Positions 1 through 11,500 of a DNA stretch of 64,000 bases are shown here, piece after piece. The translations under genes and the position numbers were made by a program. The notes under the pieces are model-generated. The model was given only the letters and a program-made list of their open reading frames with translations. It was not told the origin of the DNA and ran no database searches. Every line of letters begins with the position of its first letter. The stretch's first letter is position 1. The stretch comes from Norana najaformis. Taxonomy: Eukaryota; Annelida; Clitellata; Crassiclitellata; Hormogastridae. The stretch lies in the NCBI GenBank assembly GCA_964023275.1, contig OZ029927.1:12937226-13001225 (forward strand). Direction: 5' to 3'.

Positions 1-873
1 AATTTAACCTGGCGACAGAAGTTGTCGTTGTTTCAATGGACCAGATGAATTTCCCCGTTGACTAATGATCTCATTAACTGTGCGTCTGTAGCAGCTTTGT
101 TGCTGAATTGCAGTGCCGTTGGCTGCTCTCAATGGCAAGATACGCAGCGTGTCTCGCAGCGGTAAACCACTGTAAATCTAGATTCAGCTTCTGCGTGCAG
201 AAAGTGATACATTAGACAACTGGGCTTGTTTGGAGACAGACGTCTAGGCTCTGACGAAGTAAGATCTGTCGAAAGCAGATACTAATGCGACTAGAATGTA
301 CTTAGTAATTAATTATCTGGCGACTGAGCACAGCTGCTTGGCATATATACAAACTGTAATGTGGTCCTTTTTGTGCTGTTAGGACCCAGGGTCTTCCTTT
401 ATGGTGTAATAGCTGGTTTTATTAGAGATACATGTCTAGAAGCATTCTAGCCACTTTGATGTCTGCTGTTAAAAGATATTGCTTCGTTAATTGTGTGATC
501 CATGCTTCTCTTCTGTCATGTTTCATCAGGTGTCTGGTGTCACGAGTAAAGCAGAGCATGACTCAAAACAAGGCAGTTTCAGTAATTTTCTTTCTGTCAC
601 TTGGTCCAATATTTGAAGCAGACTTTGTGCTAATGGTCTTCTAGATTCTGATCCTGATCTGTGACAGAATCTGTGCCATATTGCAAGAGTGTTCAACATG
701 TGCACTCTTGCACTGAGGCTGAGGTTTTCACTGCGATTGGTAACGTGATCACTTGTTTATTACTGCTGAGGCTGCACTGTTATCTACTGTGAGAGAGCAA
801 TGGTCATGTCTGAAACATCAATAGAAAACTATTCCACTATTCAGTAACCGTGACACTCATTATATGCAGCAAA

Positions 874-1137
874 TAATCATAGCAATAAAAAACTGCATAA
901 TCTCTAGTCACACTGGCATGATAATTAAACTTAGACACAGTTGGAGCACAAGGCAAAAAATGAACTAATGAATCTATATGGTGGCTGCAATTACTAAATT
1001 AACTACTAGATTATTCTGCAATCATAGCAATAAATAACTGCGTAATCTCTAGTCACACTGGCATGGTACATAAATGTAGACACAGTTGGAGCGCAAGGCA
1101 AAAAACGAACTTATGAGTCTGTATGGTGGCTGCAATT
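874..1137. repeat. Direct duplication, about 119 bp, two copies
   Basis: Copy 1 (874-992) and copy 2 (1020-1137) share the same order of words: AATCATAGCAATAAA, CTCTAGTCACACTGGCATG, GACACAGTTGGAGC, GGTGGCTGCAATT. They differ at about a dozen positions and are separated by 27 bp. Probably an old local tandem duplication. Confidence 0.85.
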
Positions 1138-1614
1138 TCTAGAATGAGATTGTGGTGTGGGAATCGGTTCTCCCCAAAGCAAGTGCTAGCAAACTGATAT
1201 GACAATTTTGTGGGATCCTCTGTTTTCATTACTGCCGTCGAGTCTTCTGTGGTTTTCTTAATCTTGCATGGTGGCAGACTGCTGATATGTTTGCTTGTCA
1301 CCACTGCAGCTTGAGTTCAAGACCTAGTGCATTATGTGTTGCCGATGATTTATTGTCGAGCAATTGAACCTGAAATGGAGGTTGTCCTGTTGTTGAATTG
1401 CTGTTATTTTGATTCCACTTCAGCCATAGTAACCTTGCGTCCCATGACCTCTGATGAATACTGATAAAAGGGCATTATTAAATAAGTTTGCCTTATCTTA
1501 CCTTACCTTGCTTCTGCTTAAAAGTGTTGTATAAATCTTCCAAAGGCCATGTGTGGTATTAAATTTGGGATCCGTGGCTTCGACCATGTTATACTCGAAT
1601 TTGTGTTTTATCAA

Positions 1615-1775
1615 CGCATGTGATAGCCGATTGATTAGAGCATTTCACCCTCCCCTGAGACAGTTACTGTGTAGGGACCTTGAGCAGATCCTTCACTCAT
1701 AATTGCTCAGCACCATCGACTGATACTAAGTCATTAGATATGGTGGTGCTTAATAAATGCAGAAGTAATAATAAC
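1615..1775 (+). mobile_element. Decayed tRNA-derived SINE
   Basis: A tRNA-like head (GATAGCCGATTGATTAGAGC, an A-box-like segment) is followed by a body ending in AAATGCAGAAGTAATAATAAC. The same body in reverse orientation is found at 45290-45450 (the words GCTCAGCACCATCGACTGAT and CTAAGTCATTAGATA recur), which identifies this as a dispersed family. Confidence 0.6.
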
Positions 1776-2387
1776 TGCATAACCAGCAATGATTAGGACC
1801 AAATGGTGTTATGGCTTGTCTTTCATTTCGGTGTTGGCTTGTGTTATAAACGACCATAATATAACAAAGTCATCAGCTTTTATTTAGATTGGGCTTTCAG
1901 TGTTTGCTTACATTCTATCTTAACAATTCTGTGTGTGGTGCAGTCTGCTGACACCGATTCTTCTGTCTTGCTAGCATGTTCAATTTTTCCAGATACCCAG
2001 TTTCTTAATTTGTGTGAGTTCTAAGGAAAATGAAATGCCTTGCAGAATTAACCTTCTCAAGAGTTATTGCTGCAGAAAGTACTTTTTCAGTTACAATTTT
2101 TCGTAGAGAGATTTCTTGACATTGATTAAAAGCAAGAGGAACTACTCAGTTAGTGGCTTTTTATGGGATCAAAGAAACTCACAAGATGATCATCAAAATA
2201 TTTCTTCACCTTGACAACTTTTACTTGTCCAAGCCCTGATGAAACTGAAATTGATTCAGTTGTTGTAAACATGGTGATTACTAATTAGATGATTTAATAT
2301 ATATTAATGATTCGATAATTAAGTATTGTAATGTCGAATCAGCGTAAAAACAATTGTTGTTTAAGAGTAAAATTATCTAACTTGCAG

Positions 2388-2520
2388 GTCAATGTCAGGG
2401 CAGCACCTGAACAATTTTGGCCACCAGCGAAAGTTGTCGAAGGGTCACAGCAAGGACTTCACTGTGGCCACACCTGAAGAATTTGTCAAGAGATTCGGTG
2501 GAGATCGTGTCATCAACAAG
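2388..2520 (+). CDS. ACACA: ACC exon with AMPK-target motif (first visible exon)
   Basis: The acceptor is TAACTTGCAG ending at 2387 and the donor GTGAGA starts at 2521. Read in the gene's frame, the four bases before the ATG complete a Ser codon, so the exon begins S-M-S-G-Q-H-L. This aligns with the S-M-S79-G-L-H-L motif of vertebrate ACC1, the AMPK inhibitory phosphosite: the Ser and the hydrophobic residue at +4 are kept. The exon then runs through [21 protein letters not shown] into the biotin carboxylase. The ATG at 2392 therefore aligns with an internal Met (human Met78) and is probably not the initiator. The basic residues expected at -3/-4 would lie on an unseen upstream exon. Confidence 0.9.
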
Positions 2521-5500
2521 GTGAGACTTGGCTTTTTTGCTCCTTTAAGTAGCAACATCTCCATTTTGGTTGCTATGATTCTAGTACCGTATTTTCCGGG
2601 TTATTATGCGCACTTGTGTATAATGCGCAATAGCATTATTTTGCCTGATTTTTACTTTGATCCACATATAATGCGCACCGCAGCATAGTGCGCAAGCACT
2701 ATACCCAGGACATACATTTTGACTGCACCTAGCGCATTATCCTTCATCTAGAGTAGAAAAATCCGCTCATAGCGTGTCTTCTATTCCTATATTATCCGAT
2801 CAGCAATTTATTTGAAACTAACAAAAATAATTTAAAAATCATCTCTTACGTCAAATTAATTTTAAATTTCTGTAAAGTTTTTTTTTAATTTTATAAAATT
2901 CCGTTAAATATATTACCGTAATTTTGGCATGGTTTTCACCCGTCCATGCTGTTTCTCCATGTAGAATGAAAGCGGAAATTAAGATGGCGGCTTAGGCTTG
3001 ACGCTTGCAAGTGTTAGATCAATAATTTATGTAGCGCTTAATCACTTCTTGGGAAAAATGCAGATGAAGGAGACTGATTTAAAATATTAAAAAATTTTTA
3101 CAAGTTTTGATCTGTTCAACGCGTGCAAGCGTTAAATTCATAATTTTAAAATCAAATTGTTGAAAAGTACCGGTAGTTAAGATGCTTCAAACATAAGAAA
3201 TTATAAAATCATTTTATAACGACGGTTTAATAGCAAAATCTATAGACCGTAGGTTGTGTTTATTTAGAGGTTCTTTGTGACCAACTTCTAAGGACTGGGT
3301 GCGAATTTCAGCCATGTTGACCGACTCATACCGGTACTTTGATGTGCATCGGGGTTCCGTAATCTGCCTGACTTACCAGCCTGTCAATTATGATGTTTAC
3401 TAATCGCTTTTGGAAACGCTGGTTCCAACGACTTTGCTTTTTAGGGCACTGAAGACGATTATGGTTGTGTATTGGTTGCGAGACATTACACACTATTCAC
3501 GTTGTTTATCAAGGAGTTCAAAATCGAGTTTGCTCTATACGCAATAGACTGCATTGCATTCATTTAAAAGTTCGTTATGAACAACTTCTAAGGACGGAGC
3601 GAATTTTAGCCACATAATACTTTGATTTGTACTGGAATTTCGCACTCTGATGTTACCCGGTAGGTTATTTGTTTCCGTACTCCGATTATGAGACTAAGCC
3701 AGTGCTGAAGTTGGTTTCATGGCTTTTGGCACTATAGAAATCGTGATGTAACGATTAGGAATAAGGTATGCATACCTTGATAATATTTCATTTCTTCGGG
3801 CGGAGGTCTCAGCAGGCGATAATAAAGGAATTCGCTTTTGACGCATAACATTATTATAAGTGAAGTATATTTCGTTTTGACCAATATTTATTCAGAAAGC
3901 ATATAAAATGTCATTTCTCTTGAAAAATGATGTAAAAAGCAGACAACTGAAACAAACGTAGTTTTTAAATAATGGTATTATATGCAAACATTTTTAAAAA
4001 TCATTATATATTGCGCACCTGGGTATTGTGCGCACCGTCATGAAACACTAAAAAAAACCGCGCGTTATACCCCGGAAAATACGGTAATTAAATGCTTTTT
4101 ACAATAAAAAACCTGCATTTTGATTCATAATTGTTTATTATTTAAATTCTTGTTAATATTGTTTCTGTTGTTAGCGCTTTTGTGAGTTACTTTTAGCGCT
4201 GTTGTGAGTTACTGTATTTTAGTGCATAATTTTCTTAATAATCAGGTAGGGTAATTTTGCTGGATACCTTTTCCATCACAAGCCGCATGTTAACTGCCTC
4301 AGTGTTTCCTTTAAATTCATGTTGAAGAGTTGATAATTTTTATAACTGAATTTATGCCACTATCTCCTCAATGGTATGTCACTGGTGTTTGTGTGCAAAT
4401 AAACTAATACAAAGAAGGGCTTGGCAAATGAAAGAAGATCTCTCGTTTATTTCTAGACAGAATGATAGGTTGACGACGGGAAACCTTCCGTTCTGCATGA
4501 GAGGAATTAAGAGCGGAGTGACAGTCAGATCAGTAGAAAGGGTGACAAGCTGAAGAGGACAGGGACGATGACATTGATGCATGATTGTGTCCGTAGGTCT
4601 TGATCGCCAACAATGGCATTGCGGCCGTCAAGTGCATCCGATCGATTAGGCGCTGGTCATATGAGATGTTTAAAAACGAAAGGGCTGTGCGCTTTGTTGT
4701 CATGGTGACGCCTGAAGATCTCAAAGCAAATGCAGGTACCTGGAACCATAATTTTTATTCATATTTTTTAATTATTGCATGGTTCTGATGCTGTCAGTTA
4801 TAAATTAGTAACTGTAAAAGCATTAGTAGCAAAATTTATTCGATTTTTAATTAAATTAGATAAAAAGTCTATGCAGTTGCTTCTACAGCATTTTTTTCTA
4901 TACCACAGCTTGAAAAGTAGATGTGTGCCAACATAAATTTTTCTAAAATCCTGAATATCATTTTTACCTTGTAAAAAATTAAATTTCTTGATTTTGTAAT
5001 TTCTGAGACGAGAATTTTGACAGTGCAGTGACCTTAGTTATTATTATTATTATTGTTATTTTTATCTGAAGCAAATGTAATCTCTCAGGGACAAAAATAC
5101 TCTTGTAGCTGTTAAAAGGTGTCTGGAAAATCAGGCTTCATTCTCAGCCAAATTGGAAAACTTGCCTTGAAAAGCGATGGCATTATCATTATTATTATTG
5201 TTGTTTTTGTAATGTAACGGTTTGTATCAAATTTTCTTTGCACAGAATACATTCGTCTTGCGGATCAGTACGTTCCTGTTCAAGGGGGCACAAACAACAA
5301 CAACTACGCGAATGTGGAACTGATCTTGGACATAGCTAAACGAACCAAGGTCCAGGCCGTCTGGGCCGGGTGGGGCCATGCCTCCGAGAATCCCAAACTG
5401 CCTGAACTACTTCACAAAAATGACATTGCTTTTATTGGTATGTATGTTATTTGATTTTCACCAGATTATTCAGCACTTTCGACATATATTATTTAAACCA

Positions 5501-8500
5501 ATTTTTTAATATTTCCGACCTTGGTCGGATTTTCTGTGGTCCTTTTTGTCACTATAGGTTTTCTTGTTACTGAAGGCCCGGTGATTTGTCATTGATTATT
5601 GTAATTGTAATTACGACAATTTATATAGCATCGTTAGTAGGGTGCTTTACAAAGTCAAAACTCACCCCAAGCACTAAAAGTTATGAAGTAAATAGAATTC
5701 AACTGATTTTTAAAGAGGTTGACACTTTTGGACTTCTGAATGGATGCTGGACGGCTGTTCCAGGCGCGAGGACCAGCGATCCGAAAGCCCCGATCACCCA
5801 TTCTAGTCTTAGTTGTTGGTACAAAGACATTGGCGGATTTTGATGATCGCAGTCGATCATTTAGCATATGCTTATATCCTTCCTGGATTTTTGGCCTGAC
5901 TGGGCCCAGATTTTTACTTGTAACGTAAGCTAGGGTACTTGCTTATTGATTGATTCCCTGAAACGATGCAGGCTTGACAACTAGTTGTCAGGTTAACAAG
6001 AAATGGGATTTGAGCCGTAGAAGCAAAGATGAAAGGCATATATGTTTGCAGTTGGCAACACATGTGTATTGGCTTTACTTGACAGTGGCCATCAGTCGAT
6101 GCCTTGCAAATGTTTACAATAGCTTTTAGATTTGATTTCATTTTATGTGGGAAATTCTGTTAAAATTTTGTGATGTGTAGGTTATTTATTCAGCTGCTGG
6201 TTGTGTCTTTGCAGATAAATTGTGGCTGAAAACTTATTATTATTACAATAAGTTGTGGATTGCTTTGTTCCAGGTCCACCGGAAAATGCCATGTGGGCCT
6301 TGGGAGACAAGATAGCTTCCTCGATTGTTGCTCAAACAGCAGGTGTACCAACTTTGCCATGGAGCGGATCAGGTAATGGATGATCCCACTGATGTCAAGG
6401 CTGTGGCTCAGAATAAAGAGGAATTGGTGCAGAACTTGACATCATGATGATGTCATGATGCGCTTCGGCGTGTGGTTTGCCGACTTGTTTTTATGCTGGT
6501 TTTCAACTTATTTGGTATAATTTTCGGGCGTTTTGTGATTCTTAGCTTCAGAAACATCGTCTATTTAACTACAGAATGCTATCTTACTTACCTAACCCTA
6601 TTATATATAATTCTATATGTGTTTTGATACCTAAATAGATTCCTCCTAAAAAGTGCTGTATCAGAATCCATATGTTACAACTTTCCTAACCAGTGGAGTG
6701 CTTATTGTTTGTGTTAAAGGACTATCAGTTGACTGGACAGTGTCTGACCAGAAGTCTAAGAAACTGAACATTCCATATGAGACATATCAAAAGGGTTGTG
6801 TCCTGGACATCAAGGAAGGCATTCAGGCAGCCCAGCGAATCGGCTTTCCAGTCATGATTAAGGCGTCGGAGGGAGGAGGTGGAAAGGGCATCCGCAAGTC
6901 AAACAGCGTCGAGGACTTTCCCAATCTTTACCGTCAGGTAAATACGTTAATTGCTCAGATACAGTTTACTTTCTTTCCTTGTTTTTGATGTTGCCTTGTT
7001 GTTGGTTTTGCTGTTGTTGCACTGTTTTGTCCTAAAGTGAAAGTCATCTCCTTCAGGGCGTGTATTCCGAGTTTAATTCTGTTTTGAACAATAGAACAAT
7101 TCATTGCAGCATTAGAGCAACATAGGATAACTCAGTTAAAAGGAAGCTTCTCATAACGTGATATTTGGTATTGCTGCCAAAGGTAGTATTTTAAGGAAAT
7201 TCCAGTTTAATTGGATGCCTTTCTTTTTGGCAGCCTTATTTCTACTACCAAAGGCCATATATTAATAAATAGTTAATGAATTATATAACTAAACCATTTG
7301 ATTTAGATTTGGAGCGCCCCTGAGTAGTTTGTTCTGAGGGGCTCTGTATAAATTGACAAATAATATACAATGCTATATCAAACATATTTGATTCTGATGA
7401 TTTTTAATTCTCCAGGTTCAGGCAGAGGTTCCTGGATCTCCTGTATTTATCATGAAACTGGCTAAGAATGCCCGGCATCTGGAAGTACAGCTGTTAGCGG
7501 ACAAGTACGGCAATGCGATATCGCTGTTTGGAAGGGATTGTTCAATTCAGAGACGACATCAGAAGATCATCGAAGAAGCACCAGTCACAGTCGCACGAGA
7601 AGAAGTTCAAGAGAAAATGGAAAAGGTAAATTAGTAGATATCACCTAAAACATGGCTTTTATTTTGACAAGTGCAAGTGTAACTTTTCAGCTGGGTATGT
7701 ATTTTTGGCTGCTTCGAGTGGAACAGTAACTGTTGTGCAGTGAACAATTGTTGCAGATTGGACTTTATAATGGGTACACAAAAAGGCATGAAGGGAGCTT
7801 TTGGTTTTGATGGGTGATGGAGCAGAGCAGTAGTCTGACCAAGCTGTTAAAGTCATAATATACGATTGCGGTTTATATATTTATTATGTATGGAAATTAA
7901 AGAACTAGGAAGTGATTTATCAGATGAAGGCCAACACATGGTTTAACGACTTTCCTCAGTTTGTTAAGGAAACTGAGTTAACTCTAAATTTTGGTGTTCT
8001 GGTCCTTGTGATTGGTATGCATAACTACATTGTTGTACTCTTAACGCACTGTAGGCGGCAGTTACACTGGCCAAGATGGTTGGATACGTGAGTGCTGGAA
8101 CTTTGGAATACCTTTACAATGAGGAGGATGAGACATTCCACTTCCTTGAGTTAAACCCACGTCTCCAGGTGGAACATCCGTGTACGGAAATGGTTGCCGA
8201 CGTCAACCTGCCAGCTGCTCAGCTCCAGGTAGGGTAAAACGTTGATAACTTCTGGGACTTCTTATTCAGAATTAGGTTTGCTTGTGTTCTAGTAATTCTA
8301 GTTCATTGAATCATTTTTAATGAATTTCTAGAGAGGAATTCAGTGGCAAAGTGCTCTAGGTTTCTGAATTTTTTACAAAATTTACTTTCTATGTATGCGT
8401 TTTAGTTGATGTTTGTGTTGCAATATTTATAGTTATTTTTCTCATTCATTCATTTGTTCATTTGTTTGTTTTTCTTTTTTGTTGCTGCACAGTAAGACAT

Positions 8501-11500
8501 TTACTGTTACTTTGTATGCAGGGAGGACATCTAAATGTTGAATTTTATGCAGATGTCAGAAGCAGTGTATGTTTTTCTGCGCTAGATTGTGATGGGAATT
8601 CCTTTGCATCGCATCAAGGACATTCGTCTGTTGTATGGAGAAGATCCGTGGGGAGACTCGCGTATTGATTTTGATAATCCAGATCATAAACCAGTTCCAA
8701 AAGGTCATGTGATTGCTGTGAGAATAACAAGTGAAAACCCTGATGAAGTACGTGGAAATACTTGAGTTTTCTTCTGCATTGTTTTGCTACTTTTTTGTCA
8801 TCAACTAAATCAGTCACGAAGAAACAGTTCAATCGGATGTGTTGTTAAGCTAATATTTGGTGCTTTTAGTGCTTGTCTTTTCTAGAGAAATGGGTGTCTA
8901 AACTTTCAAGATATCTTGCTTTTGTTTTTTCATCTTGTGTTTATCTAAGATGTTTTTAGCTACACAGTGGATCTGTGTTGTTGTGTAACCCCACAAGATG
9001 TTGTTAAACACTGAATAGTATTACTACTGCACTTGTATTTGTTCCTTGCCATAGTTGTATTCTTTATACTTTCTTCACGATCATTTTGCAAATTCTCAGT
9101 GGCTGGATGCTGTCTTCAAACTGGAAAACTAGCGAAAGTTCAATTTTTTCTGCATAGGGGTTCAAGCCAAGTTCTGGTACAGTCCAGGAGCTGAACTTTC
9201 GAAGCAGCAAGAACGTCTGGGGTTATTTCAGTGTAACTGCTTCTGGTGGACTCCATGAATTTGCCGATTCACAGTTTGGTCACTGTTTTTCTTGGGGAGA
9301 GGACCGCGAGTCAGCAAGAGAGTAAGTGTTTTTTGAGTCTTCTGCAGAATTGTTGAGGGAGGAAGTATAATTAAAGAAGAGTATTGTTTTGATTTTAAAT
9401 CTAACCATGGAAATTCGGTTTTCTGAAAACTTATTTGTAGTTTTAAAAGTGACTCGTGAAGCTATTGCTCTGAGTCGTCTGCAGAATTATCAGCGGAAAA
9501 AGTATTTTTGTACAGATTCAGAAAACTGAATTTCCACGGTTTTATTTAAAATCATAAAATGGTATTTTATGAAAGATATAAAATGCTATTTTATGATTTT
9601 AAATAAAACTGTGGAAATTCAGGTTTCTGGTAACTGAAATTTAGGTTGGAAGGGTTTTGTTTTGTACTATTTTTGCTAATCTGTTGCACTAATTATTTTC
9701 TCTGCTTTTTAAAATGAAGTGTTTGCTTGACTGTAATTGCAGGAACATGGTTGTGGCTCTGAAAGAGCTGTCCATCAGAGGTGACTTTAGGACGACGGTT
9801 GAGTACTTGACTAAGCTCCTTGAAACTGACAGCTTCCAGAACAACTGCTGTGATACAGGCTGGCTGGACAAACTGATCATGGATAAAGTGCAGGTCAGTC
9901 TTTGAGTCTGAAGATAAATTTGGCAGTGAATTCAGTTTAAATGACTGATTTTGTTGTCTAAATAATAATAATAATCTGAGAACTTCTATAGCTTTGCTGT
10001 ACAGTTAAGACCTTTTTAGTTCATGTCATGTCATGTAATCATCTCTGGACTGGATCCAGTCGTTGATTTCTCTATGACATCCCTCCACAAATCTCGTTTC
10101 CCGGCCATCTCCTCAAGGGTCATTCTCCGTCTGCCCTCCGTTTTCCCATAGATAGTAACTCCGGCACCTTTCAGATCCTCTTCAAGGCAGTCTATCCATC
10201 TTCTTTTTGGTCTTCCCACTGCCCTCTTTCCGTCCGGTTTGTATTTAAAGATTTTCTTTGGATTACGGTTCTCCTCCATCCTCAGGATATGTCCTGCCCA
10301 CTTCATTCTTCTTTTCTTAATCACATTGTTTATCAATGGTTGTTGTGTTCTTTGTCTAATACTTTCATTCGTTACATGGTCCTTATAGCTAACTCTTAGT
10401 ATTCTTCTGAGCCATTTGTTTTCTGCTGCATTCAGTTTATTCTCCATTGTTCTTGTGATACTCCATGACTCACATCCATAGATTAGTACTGGGATCACGC
10501 ATGTGTTGAGGATTTTTAGCTTTATCTCCAGTTTTATATCATGTCGTTTGAAGACCTTTTGCAACCTGTTAAAGGTTGACCCTGCAAGTGCTATTCTCCT
10601 TTTGATTTCTGTTTCAGATCCTCCCCCTGCTTTCATTTCACTTCCCAGATAGACAAACTTATTTATTACCTCAATTTCTTGTTCCTTAAGCTTAACTATC
10701 GGCCCGTTGTATTCCTTTTTTGTTATTGGCATTATTTTAGTTTTGTTATAGTTAATTTTCAGTCCAAGTTTTCCACTTTCCTCTGCTAGTGCCTCTAACA
10801 GCTCCATTATTCTTGTTAGGCATTCTGCAATCAGACATGCATCATCTGCATATTCGACATCCTCTGCATTTCTTGGTTGAGATTGTGCTCCCAAATTATG
10901 GGTTCTTTCCAGACGTTTCATGATATAGTCTAATACCATATTAAACAAGATTGGTGACAGGATGCACCCCTGTCGGAAACCTGTTTCTATCTTGAACCAT
11001 TCCGTTTCCTCTCCTTCTAATCGAATGCATGCCATTATTGTGCCGCATAGTTTTCTTATGAGTCTGATTAATTTGGCGTGAATGCCATATTTCTCCAAGA
11101 TCTTCCATGCTCCTGATCTCCAGACTGAGTCGTAGGCCTGGGCAAAGTCAATGAAGCACATAACTGTTTCTTTATTGTATTCAATTCTTTTTTCGATGAT
11201 TTGTCGGATTACAAAAATCTGATCTGAACAACCTCTCCCTTTTCGAAATCCACTTTGATTTTCCCGTAGGATGCCATCCACTCTATCTGCCATTCTATTC
11301 AGGATGATTCTGGTGAAAACTTTGCCTGGTACACTTAATAGGCTGATTCCCCTGGAATTGTTACATTCTTGTCTGTCTCCTTTTTTATATACTGGAATAA
11401 TGACTGCTTTTCTCCAGTCCATAGGGATTTCCTCTGCTCTCCATACAGATGTTATTACTCGATGCAGCCATTTTACTGTATATGTACCCGTATTCTGCAA

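Larger units (their letters stand above)
1..2387. other. Upstream flank or 5' intron of the ACC gene
   Basis: No exon is recognisable here. The acceptor at 2387 shows that at least one exon lies further 5'. I looked for a segment encoding the usual acidic ACC N-terminus ending in a basic-Ser run before a GT donor and found none I could defend. Short ATG frames occur (for example near 95-160 and 432-644) but have no family resemblance. A local duplication (874-1137) and a SINE copy (about 1615-1775) are listed separately. Confidence 0.5.

Noticed and set aside
682-712. 10-bp perfect hairpin (TGCAAGAGTG and CACTCTTGCA)
   Set aside because: Stem too short for a microRNA precursor and no context; likely chance.
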